A stretch of DNA of 64,000 nucleotides from Planctomycetaceae bacterium (GTDB lineage Bacteria > Planctomycetota > Planctomycetia > Planctomycetales > Planctomycetaceae), in the NCBI GenBank assembly GCA_002722955.1, contig PBMZ01000111.1, positions 22,319 to 86,318 of the forward strand. The letters are read 5' to 3'. Of the stretch, positions 8,497 to 15,642 are shown in pieces. The notes beneath the pieces are model-generated. The model saw only the letters and a program-made list of their open reading frames with translations. It did not search any database and was not told the origin of the DNA. The position numbers and the translations under genes were made by a program. The first letter of the stretch is position 1; every line of letters begins with the position of its first letter.

Positions 8497-9064
8497 ATGG
8501 CAGAGTATTGCGTCCACCAAATCGTCCAATCACACTTGGAGACGTTTTTCGCCGGCCATGACGTCGAGTACTTCACTTGGAAGCTTGGCCCAACCAAGAC
8601 CGCACTCCCCGAATTTCGAGTTGCTCGATTCGCTCCCGGTCCTAATATCGAATCTTTGGATCTACGCGTCCGTCGGTGCTGCCGTGACCACTCACGACGA
8701 TGCGGGACGGCTTGAATTCGTGCTCACGTGCCCACACGAAACGCCGAGTGCGGTCGAACTGCTGGCCATGTTCGCCCACCGCCACATCTCTGATCCACTT
8801 GGCAAATGGCACTTGATGCCGGTCGGTGAACCGTGGCTTGATGATTCCACCTGCGATGTGTTTCTCATTTCGCTGCCGTATCCGTTTGGTCCAGATCTTC
8901 AGATTTGCAATCTCCCTGACGATCACATTCACATCCTGTGACTGCTGCCGATTACTTAATCCGAACGAGAATACTGTAGGCAGCACGGGGCAGATGCACT
9001 AGAGGACAAGTTCGACGACGCTGAATTGGAGTACTGGAAACTCGATCGTCCTTCGGTTGTGTGA
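8497..9064 (+). pseudogene. Degenerate suppressor-of-fused (SUFU) domain protein
   Basis: Read as one gene with a frame change, the region encodes a typical bacterial SUFU-domain protein. The N-terminal part starts at ATG 8497 with QIVQSHLETFFAGHDVEYFTW, LPEFRVARFAPGP. After a one-base frame change near 8640-8655 it continues NLWIYASVGAAVTTHD, LEFVLTCPHETPSAVELL, GEPWLDDSTCDVFLISLPYPFGP and DDHIHIL. There a TGA (8939-8941) stands where a Trp is expected before LLPIT, and a TAA follows. The frame then runs on through SEREYCRQHGADALED and LEYWKLDRPSVV to TGA at 9064. One indel and two stops make it a clear pseudogene. Bacterial SUFU proteins are predicted immunity proteins in polymorphic toxin systems; no toxin gene is nearby. 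Confidence 0.8.
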
Positions 9065-9085
9065 CACAGTCGCCGCACAGCAATC

Positions 9086-9710
9086 ATGGCGAAAGCTGGA
9101 TTTCAATTTGTCGAGGCATTGCCGACTCTGGGGCATCGGGCTGATGTGCCAGGGAAACTTCAGCCTATCCGGGAAGTGGCTCTGCATTTAATGGCGCTCG
9201 ATGCTCTCTTCACCTGGGTCAACTCGCCGGAGTCATCCGTTTCGAGCGATCAACTGAACGCCTATCTCAAAAGGAGCGGACTGCGTGCACACCTGACAGA
9301 AGACGAACTCGCTATCCTGGCCAAGTCCAGGGAGAAGGCACACGAACTCCACAACGATTCGATCGGTTGGCATCTCGAGAATATGTGGGCGTTGGTTTTG
9401 ATCCTCCACCCGCTGCCACGTCTGGCCAAGTTCCCAACAAGATCTCGCGAGCAGTTGTGCTTGAGTTTTTGCCCGGACTGGATGCGTCGGTTGAGGACCT
9501 GCTGAAGAAGGACAAACCACGATCCGAAGAGGAAGTCTTGAAGCTCGAGGATGTTTTTTACTGTGCACACAATGCCGTGCGTTCAGCACAAATCGGATTA
9601 ACCACCAGCGTGCCCAAGGACTTTCATCCTGTTCGAGACGGTGGCGGCATTCGCTGACCTGGGCAATTTCGCCGGGTGTCGATTGGGATGAAACCGACCT
9701 GAGTACCTAG
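9086..9710 (+). pseudogene. Degenerate DUF4272-like protein
   Basis: Three reading-frame pieces join into one protein. Piece one (from 9086) includes ALDALFTWVNSPE, SGLRAHLTEDELAIL and WHLENMWAL. A frame change near 9395 leads to FDPPPAATSGQVPNKIS, VVLEFLPGLDASVEDLL and DVFYCAHNAVRSAQIG, ending VRDGGGIR. A second lesion near 9653, which seems to remove a few codons, leads to LTWAISPGVDWDETDLST and a stop at 9708-9710. The motif order NMWAL, LEFLPGLD, FYCAHNAVR, LTW-SPG-W-DTDLST matches DUF4272 proteins as I recall them. Two separate frame lesions indicate decay. It lies 21 bases after the SUFU pseudogene, same strand. Confidence 0.75.
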
Positions 9711-9794
9711 TGGTATTATCATGCACTTGGTTCTTCGAGAGCGAGCATTTCGTTTCGGCACTCCGCCAATCTCTTCCATCGGGAGGTTGAATTG

Positions 9795-10208
9795 ATGACA
9801 CGTTCCACTGTTACAAATCCATTCAAAGTCCCGCTCAACAAAGATGCGTTTCACATGCTTGCCATCGTTGGTGTGCTGGGCTTCCTGTTGGGAGCGACGA
9901 TCGGTTTTCTCGCTGTTCCTCAATGGAAAGGCGCATTCGTTGGCGCTGTGCTTTCGATACCAGGTAGCCTGTTCGCAGGTGTGTTGTCGATTTTGTTCCA
10001 GTGGCACATCCCGACGAAGCGGCCGAGCCTGCTGCGGATGATCTCAAGCTTTGCGATTATCGCCGTTTTGATTGCCGCCATGGTTGGATTGCAACAACTG
10101 ATACCCTCACTGTTTCTTCGCTCAATCGTCGTTGCCACGGTTGCTTACTTGATAGCCGCCGCGTTTCATCATTACCGAGGGAAACGCGGCGGCTATCGCG
10201 AGATCTGA
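9795..10208 (+). CDS. Small four-helix membrane protein of unknown function
   Basis: A 137-residue protein with four hydrophobic segments: around residues 21-42 (AIVGVLGFLLGATIGFLAV), 47-70 (GAFVGAVLSIPGSLFAGVL), 84-106 (SFAIIAVLIAAMVGLQQLI) and 111-127 (IVVATVAYLIAAAF). A strong ribosome-binding site GGGAGG at about 9780-9785 fits the ATG at 9795. I recognise no family. It is the only intact gene directly after the run of three pseudogenes on the same strand. Confidence 0.75.
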   Translation: MTRSTVTNPFKVPLNKDAFHMLAIVGVLGFLLGATIGFLAVPQWKGAFVGAVLSIPGSLFAGVLSILFQWHIPTKRPSLLRMISSFAIIAVLIAAMVGLQQLIPSLFLRSIVVATVAYLIAAAFHHYRGKRGGYREI

Positions 10209-10230
10209 CTAAGGTTCTCGAGGATCATCA

Positions 10231-10270
10231 ATCTGGGGTCTCAAAGACTCGTCTCCAGCCCACCCCAGAT
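10231..10270 (+). terminator. Hairpin after the small membrane protein gene
   Basis: Nine-base perfect arms ATCTGGGGT (10231-10239) and ACCCCAGAT (10262-10270) flank a 22-base loop, 22 bases after the stop codon at 10208. No T-run follows on the plus strand, so it is a weak candidate for transcript end or stabilisation. Confidence 0.4.
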
Positions 10271-10282
10271 TCAACGAAGCCT

Positions 10283-10328
10283 AAAAAAAAAAAAACGGCG
10301 TGCCCTGGAAATTATCCAAGACACGCCG
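10283..10328 (-). terminator. Intrinsic terminator of csrA
   Basis: Read on the minus strand, a CGGCGTG/CACGCCG stem with a nested TGGA/TCCA stem is followed by an uninterrupted run of 13 U (plus-strand A-run 10283-10295). The run starts directly at the stem foot, the classic rho-independent layout. It lies about 70 bases beyond the csrA stop. Confidence 0.88.
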
Positions 10329-10398
10329 CTCGTCTCTCTCACTCAGTTGTATCAGTCAATGGTGGCACCCCACGACCGCAGGCTGACTATTACGGTGC

Positions 10399-10605
10399 TC
10401 AGGTGGCTTCCGAGTTCGCTTGTGGAGCAGACGCGGATTCTTTTTCCTTCTTGATGGCTTCATATACTTCTTGACGATGCACCGGGACCTCTTTAGGTGC
10501 ATCGATGCCCAAGCGGACTTTGTCGCCGCGGATATCGACCACCGTAATCACAATGTTGTCCCCAATCATGATGCTTTCGTCGCGTTGTCTCGACAAAACA
10601 AGCAT
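10399..10605 (-). CDS. csrA: Carbon storage regulator CsrA
   Basis: Small RNA-binding dimer that binds GGA motifs in mRNA leaders and represses or stabilises translation. The 68-residue product starts MLVLSRQRDESIMIGDNI and contains the family segments VDIRGDKVRLGIDAPKEVPVHRQEVY. The frame is open further upstream to 10710, but the family always begins at MLVLSR, and AGGAG lies about nine bases before the ATG at 10605. The tail after residue 55 is Ala/Ser-rich and variable, as is usual. It stands alone between a strong terminator and a histidine kinase gene on the same strand. Confidence 0.96.
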   Translation of the reverse strand: MLVLSRQRDESIMIGDNIVITVVDIRGDKVRLGIDAPKEVPVHRQEVYEAIKKEKESASAPQANSEAT

Positions 10606-10926
10606 CCCGAACTCCTTCTCTTTATTGGTAAACGGCTTGGCTGATGTTGAGCGGGCCGTTGCGTTGAATCTTTCACCCCAACCGTGCCTGCGTGGCCTTT
10701 TTGATACCACTGGGCAGTCGCTTAGGCATCCTTAACAGTTAGCTGCCTGTTAAATCGGCTAAGACAGGTAATCTGCGTAGTGCAGTTTCTTCGTTTAATG
10801 AGCTCGCCGGCAATCTTCATTTAAGCTTTGCCAGTTGTTCGGGCTGTAACGGTTGTAGCAAAGCGCGAAGGTATGGAATCACTGACGACACTGGTAGGCG
10901 GAAGGGCCACCTCGTTCAATGGACGT

Positions 10927-12798
10927 CTAGCGAGTGCCAAGAATGCTGGATTCCAGCGACCGTGATGAGTTCTTCGCTTGGCCGCCTCGACGGTAGGTCT
11001 GCACAAGTTCGCCAACTCGAGACTGAGAAACTGGTTTCAGCAGGAAGTCGTCGCAACCTGTCGCCAAGCATCGTTCCTTCTCGCCTCGCATTGCGTTTGC
11101 GGTGACAGCAATGATTGGCCCAGTGAAGCCATCCATGCGAATCACTCCTACGGCTTCATAGCCATAGACCAACGGCAAGTGCATGTCCAGCAAGATCAAA
11201 TCGAACGGTTGATTCTCAGCAATCGCGGCCGCTGACTCGGCAATCGCTTGCTGTCCATCGACGGCAACCGTTACTTGAGCCCCCGCAATTCTCATCAAGA
11301 AAGCCGTCAAACGGCGGCTGTCCGGGCAGTCTTCAACCAGTAAGACTCGACAGTCAACGCTTCCAGTCGGCGTGCGTTTGACTTGTTCGCTATTCCGTCG
11401 AGGCAGCCCACATGGTGAATTGGCATCGGTGATTTGCTTGGGACTCTCCAGCATCCGGACACCTTCCAACGAACCGGCTGGTAAGATCACCGAAAACGTA
11501 CTTCCTTGATTCAGCTCGCTTCGCACGCGAAGATCCGCGCCAAGCAATCCACAAATCTGTTTGGTGATTGGAAGCCCTAAACCGTTACCGCGAACTGCAA
11601 AGCTACGGGAACCATCATTGTTCCCATTCCCCAATTGTTCGTATGGTTGAAACAGCCGATGCAACTCGTGTTGTTCGATTCCTATTCCCGAATCAACAAT
11701 GTCAAACTGCAACTTCGGCTCGTCGCTATTGAGATGCAAAAGCCGAGTCACAACGCGGACGCCCCCCGTGTGAGTAAACTTAATGGCGTTGCCAACCAGG
11801 TTCACGAAGATCTGCTTGACCCGTTTGCTATCGGTTTGAATGAACTCTGGCACGGAGCCATCGAATTCAAGCTCTAACGATAATCCCTTCGCATCGGCTT
11901 GCACTTTGAGCAGTTCAAGCACATCGGCCAAGATCGCGGCGGGGCAACAGTACTCTTTGAGCACTTCCATGCGGTTAGCTTCGATTTGCGCCAGGTCGAG
12001 AATATCGTCGACAAGATCCAAGACGTAGTCACCGCTTTGCTTGACGGTTTCGATCGCCTGAATTTGTTCGGGCCGCTGCAGTTCCTCGGCCAGCAAGTCG
12101 GCATAGCCCAACAGCGCCGACATCGGTGTGCGGATTTCGTGACAGACCTTTCCAACGAATTCGGTCTTCGTTCGATTGACCGCATCCGACGCATCGCGAG
12201 CGGCTCGCAACGAGAACTCGGCCTCTTTGATCGTCGTGATATCGTCGATCACCAACGCGACTCGCGAAAGTCGATCGTCTAGAAAATTGACAGCCTTCAG
12301 AGAAATCCAGGCCTTGTGGCCATTCAAGCCCACGGGAAACTCGACATCGAAATGTTTTGCCTTGTCTTGGATGACGTGTCGCAAGTCGGCCGAAATCTGC
12401 CCGACGCGCGCATCATTCTCGTTCTCGCGGCCGACGAATCTCGTCAAGAATTCAAACACACACGCATCGTTGTCATCACCTTGCTTAAGACCGAAGCGCT
12501 CGACCAATTCATTCCATGCCTTGTTTGTAGCGATGATCTTTCCACCGCTTCCCAAGATCGCCACTTGCGAAGGCAACGTGTCCAGGATCACCTGCAAGCT
12601 CTGTTTTCGGCGTCGCATTGACAACTCGAGAGTCAGCAGAACGAACGAAAGGTACATCAACGCCGCCGTCGACCAAGGCGATACGATGTTCCAGTAGAAC
12701 ACGACGACCGCCAACGCGGCTCCCATTAGGTGGAGGGAAAGGTACGGAATCAACGCGGCTCGCCGTTCCGAAGCGGACTCGTTTCGCAGTGACGTCAT
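10927..12798 (-). CDS. Hybrid sensor histidine kinase with C-terminal receiver domain
   Basis: Membrane-anchored two-component protein. Counting from the GTG at 12834, the order is two transmembrane helices (about 29-49 and 55-71), a PAS-like sensor (about 77-205), HisKA with phospho-accepting His232 in CHEIRTP, HATPase_c with N-box NLVGNAIKF and G-boxes DSGIGI and GNGLGLPI, then a receiver domain with Asp550 in LILLDMHLP and Lys in LLKPVS. The ligand is unknown. The ATG at 12798, preceded by GAGGAA at good spacing, is a better start than the GTG at 12834; from it, residue numbers fall by 12. No response-regulator gene is adjacent; phosphotransfer may run through its own receiver. Confidence 0.92.
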   Translation of the reverse strand: MTSLRNESASERRAALIPYLSLHLMGAALAVVVFYWNIVSPWSTAALMYLSFVLLTLELSMRRRKQSLQVILDTLPSQVAILGSGGKIIATNKAWNELVERFGLKQGDDNDACVFEFLTRFVGRENENDARVGQISADLRHVIQDKAKHFDVEFPVGLNGHKAWISLKAVNFLDDRLSRVALVIDDITTIKEAEFSLRAARDASDAVNRTKTEFVGKVCHEIRTPMSALLGYADLLAEELQRPEQIQAIETVKQSGDYVLDLVDDILDLAQIEANRMEVLKEYCCPAAILADVLELLKVQADAKGLSLELEFDGSVPEFIQTDSKRVKQIFVNLVGNAIKFTHTGGVRVVTRLLHLNSDEPKLQFDIVDSGIGIEQHELHRLFQPYEQLGNGNNDGSRSFAVRGNGLGLPITKQICGLLGADLRVRSELNQGSTFSVILPAGSLEGVRMLESPKQITDANSPCGLPRRNSEQVKRTPTGSVDCRVLLVEDCPDSRRLTAFLMRIAGAQVTVAVDGQQAIAESAAAIAENQPFDLILLDMHLPLVYGYEAVGVIRMDGFTGPIIAVTANAMRGEKERCLATGCDDFLLKPVSQSRVGELVQTYRRGGQAKNSSRSLESSILGTR

Positions 12799-13166
12799 CA
12801 GCGGTTCCTCGACAATGCCAACGCTCGTTGACACGGGTGCATCTCATCAGTTGTTTGGGGACGAAAAACCCAAGAAACCATAGACCGCGCGAGTGATTTG
12901 CCTCGAATCCAACACCCGCCACGAGGAGAAAACTGCGTTTCGTGTTCGCTTTATGTCGATAATAGGGGCGAGTGCCTACATGGAGTACGCTTCCGACTTG
13001 CGACGCCTCACATGATTGTTCTCAACACCAGTTTGCCGCTTCGACGACGATGGAGACTACACGCCGGACGTTCGTAACCTTGCCAATCCAGCGGCTCCGC
13101 TTGTTGCGCTCCGAAATCCGGCGTACAATACTAATCCACTCATATTGATATGTTCTGACGAGGCGA
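12799..13166. other. Divergent intergenic region, no gene seen
   Basis: Separates the histidine kinase (minus) from the DUF1501 gene (plus) and so must hold promoters for both. Short open frames exist but none looks like a gene. I see no palindrome or convincing consensus promoter. Confidence 0.4.
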
Positions 13167-14582
13167 ATGATGCTTTCGATCCTTGGCGACAAGTTTACGC
13201 AGTGCGACGGAGTCACTCGACGAAGCTTCTTAACCGCTGGAGCTACGGGCTTTCTCGGCCTATCGCTGGCGGATCTCTTGCAAGCGGAAGCGATTTCGGG
13301 CGTGGGCTCCTCGAACAAAGCGATCATCAACGTCCACCTCGACGGTGGTCCGCCGCACATGGACATGGTCGACCTCAAGCCAGACGCACCGTCAGAAATC
13401 CGCGGCGAGTTCTCGCCAATCAGCTCGAGGATTCCCGGCTTTCAAGTCGGCGAGTTAATGCCAAGGATCGCATCGATCGCGAATCGTTTTGCTTTCATTC
13501 GCTCGCTGATTCAATCGGCGGGCCGCCATGACGGCTTTCAATGCCAATCCGGATTCAACGTTAAAGACCTCCAAGCCATCGGTGGCCGACCTGCCATGGG
13601 CTGCGTGCTGAACAAGCTGCTCGGCTCTCCTGACGATACGGCTCCCGCGTTTGTCGACATGATGCAAGGCCGACCGCTGGTGCGCAACAGTTCGCGACCG
13701 GGATTCCTGGGGCCGTCGTTTAAGCCGTTCCGACCGGATATGTCGGCGCTATTCCAACGCGAGCTGGAAACAGGTATGAAGGGCGAGCTGGCTCGCTTGG
13801 GCCAAGACCACACGGTCAGCATGCGATTGAACCCCGCGTTGGAGGCGGGTCGCTTGAGCAACCGCACTCAACTGCTTTCGCAACTCGATTCACTTCGCGG
13901 CGAGATTGATGCTACAGGCATGATGTCGGCAATGGACCGCTTCACTCAGCAAGCTGTTGGCATCTTGACGTCAGGCCGTTTTGCCGACGCCATGGACATG
14001 AGCAAGGAACCGGAATCAGGCCGCAAGCACTATTACCTCGACCCGGCAAGCGTTCCCGGTCGTCACGTGACCAGCGATTTGCCCAACGCCGTGACTAAGT
14101 TCCTGCTGGCGCGTCGCTTGGTCGAAGCCGGAGTCCGCTGCGTCAGCGTATCAATCAGCGACTTCGACACGCACAGTGCCAACTTCCCACGCATGAAGCA
14201 AATGCTACCGATCGTTGACTTCGGCCTTCACGCCTTGATCACCGACTTGGAACAACGCGGCATGCTGGACGACGTCTCCGTGGTCGTCTGGGGCGAGTTC
14301 GGACGCACGCCAAGAATCGACGCCAAGACCGGCGGCCGCCACCACTGGCCACGCGTCGGAATGGCCATGTTGGCCGGTGGTGGAATGCAAGTCGATCAAG
14401 TCATCGGCTCGACCGACCGCACCGCTAGCTCAGCCATCAACCGTCCAATCACCTACAAAGACGTCTTCGCCACGCTCTACCACAACCTAGGCATCGACGC
14501 ATCCCGCACCACACTCATCGACACCACCGGACGCCCTCAATATCTACTCGACGAGGGTTCTCTAATCCGCGAACTGGTGTAA
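13167..14582 (+). CDS. DUF1501 secreted protein
   Basis: A 471-residue DUF1501 family protein, a distant relative of alkaline-phosphatase/sulfatase-fold enzymes and common in planctomycetes. The N-terminus has a twin-arginine signal TRRSFLTAGATGFLGLSLADL, indicating folded export by Tat; tatC is at the far end of this window. Family segments include INVHLDGGPPHMDMVDLKP, FAFIRSL, WGEFGRTPRI and GGRHHWP near the C-terminus. Two ATGs are adjacent at 13167 and 13170, with GAGG just upstream. DUF1501 genes usually pair with DUF1549/DUF1553 genes; the one here is 9 kb away on the other strand, so it stands alone. Confidence 0.93.
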   Translation: MMLSILGDKFTQCDGVTRRSFLTAGATGFLGLSLADLLQAEAISGVGSSNKAIINVHLDGGPPHMDMVDLKPDAPSEIRGEFSPISSRIPGFQVGELMPRIASIANRFAFIRSLIQSAGRHDGFQCQSGFNVKDLQAIGGRPAMGCVLNKLLGSPDDTAPAFVDMMQGRPLVRNSSRPGFLGPSFKPFRPDMSALFQRELETGMKGELARLGQDHTVSMRLNPALEAGRLSNRTQLLSQLDSLRGEIDATGMMSAMDRFTQQAVGILTSGRFADAMDMSKEPESGRKHYYLDPASVPGRHVTSDLPNAVTKFLLARRLVEAGVRCVSVSISDFDTHSANFPRMKQMLPIVDFGLHALITDLEQRGMLDDVSVVVWGEFGRTPRIDAKTGGRHHWPRVGMAMLAGGGMQVDQVIGSTDRTASSAINRPITYKDVFATLYHNLGIDASRTTLIDTTGRPQYLLDEGSLIRELV

Positions 14583-14606
14583 GCTATTGGGGGTGTTCGC
14601 AGAGGT

Positions 14607-14762
14607 TGGAACACTAATCTTCGCTAATTCTCACTAATGCAAGAATCTATTCTTGTCCCGAGAAGAGAGCAAAACACAACGACAGCTTCGCCAAGAGAAC
14701 GAACCGTTGCGCGGCTTCCTGCATCCGACATTAGTGAAGATTAGCGCCGATTAGCGTTCCAA
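14607..14762. repeat. Long imperfect inverted repeat between convergent genes
   Basis: Arms at 14607-14641 and 14728-14762 match in inverted orientation over 35 bases with about six mismatches. Each arm contains repeated CTAAT units (GGAACACTAAT, CGCTAATT, CTCACTAATG). The 86-base centre holds no gene. The element fills the gap between a plus-strand and a minus-strand gene end. It lacks a T-run, so it is a repeat that could act as a bidirectional 3'-end structure. Confidence 0.65.
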
Positions 14763-14781
14763 GAATCCCGACCAAGTCCTT

Positions 14782-15417
14782 CTACGGACTCGTGGGAATG
14801 CGGTCAACCTTGTCTTCAACGTCGTTGATTTCGCTCAGCGTTACCGCGGAGACCGCTGCTGCGGAAACGGCCGCACCTAGTGTAATCAACGACGTCCCGT
14901 CGACTAAACCCGAGATGCCAAGGTTGGGCACATCACCTACCTGACCTCGAACGATTGGTTGACTCGGCTGCGTGATTGGTTGAGACACGGGCTGTTGAAC
15001 TTGGCGAGATGCCGTTTGCGTGTAAGAAACACGTTGAATCAAAACGGCTTGGGATGTTGCTGATGGCGGAGCTGCTTTGGCGGTCCAGAAACGAAACAGA
15101 GCTTGGCTGCGTCCAGACTGTAAGCGGTAGAGTCCGCCTCGCATGCCCTTCAATTCAAAGCGGCCTTTGCTGTCCGTCTTCACAGCGGCGATCAGTTTGC
15201 GGCCTTGAGTTACACGGACGATTTCACCCGCGACCACTCGACCTTGATTGTCGAGGACTCGACAAGTAATCGAACCATCGGCCTTCAGGGCTGCGTCACC
15301 GATTGCGGGAAGTTGGCGGGCGGTCGAAGCCGTTTCGGCCAACAATTGCAAAGGCGTGGCGATAGCCAAGGCGAAAACTAATGATAATTGCTTGATCAGC
15401 ACAGGTTGTATCCGCAT
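14782..15417 (-). CDS. Secreted carboxypeptidase-regulatory-like protein
   Basis: A 211-residue exported protein. The signal peptide (LIKQLSLVFALAIATPLQLLAE) is followed by one carboxypeptidase-regulatory-like beta-sandwich (ITCRVLDNQGRVVAGEIVRVTQG, FELKGMRGGLYRL). A Gln/Pro-rich linker with repeated VSQPITQPSQPI precedes a short hydrophobic Gly/Ala-rich segment (LITLGAAVSAAAVSAV) and a charged tail. The longer frame starts at 15465, but the ATG at 15417 has AAGGGA at good spacing and puts the signal peptide at the N-terminus. The role is unknown; it is probably a surface or periplasmic adhesion or structural protein. Confidence 0.75.
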   Translation of the reverse strand: MRIQPVLIKQLSLVFALAIATPLQLLAETASTARQLPAIGDAALKADGSITCRVLDNQGRVVAGEIVRVTQGRKLIAAVKTDSKGRFELKGMRGGLYRLQSGRSQALFRFWTAKAAPPSATSQAVLIQRVSYTQTASRQVQQPVSQPITQPSQPIVRGQVGDVPNLGISGLVDGTSLITLGAAVSAAAVSAVTLSEINDVEDKVDRIPTSP

Positions 15418-15642
15418 CAATCCGTCCCTTGATATCAGCCCCCCGACTCCTGGATGGAGTCGCACAGTCTCTGCTATCGGGACGAAGCCACGGAAACTTC
15501 ACCGGGCTCCGGCTTCACATGCTGGAATCAACAGCATGCACGCGAACATGTCAATCGAGCCCAATGTGCATAATCAACCAATCGTGCCGGTTGTGACGAC
15601 TACGCCAAACTCTCGTTGAATGAATCGAGGATCGAATGAGGC

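Noticed and set aside
7961..9064. Recoding or UAG/UGA read-through explaining the stops in the decayed genes
   Set aside because: The stops come with frame changes in neighbouring genes, and the organism uses TAG, TGA and TAA as normal stops elsewhere in the window.
10606..10710. N-terminal extension of csrA
   Set aside because: CsrA always begins MLVLSR and has a good ribosome-binding site there.
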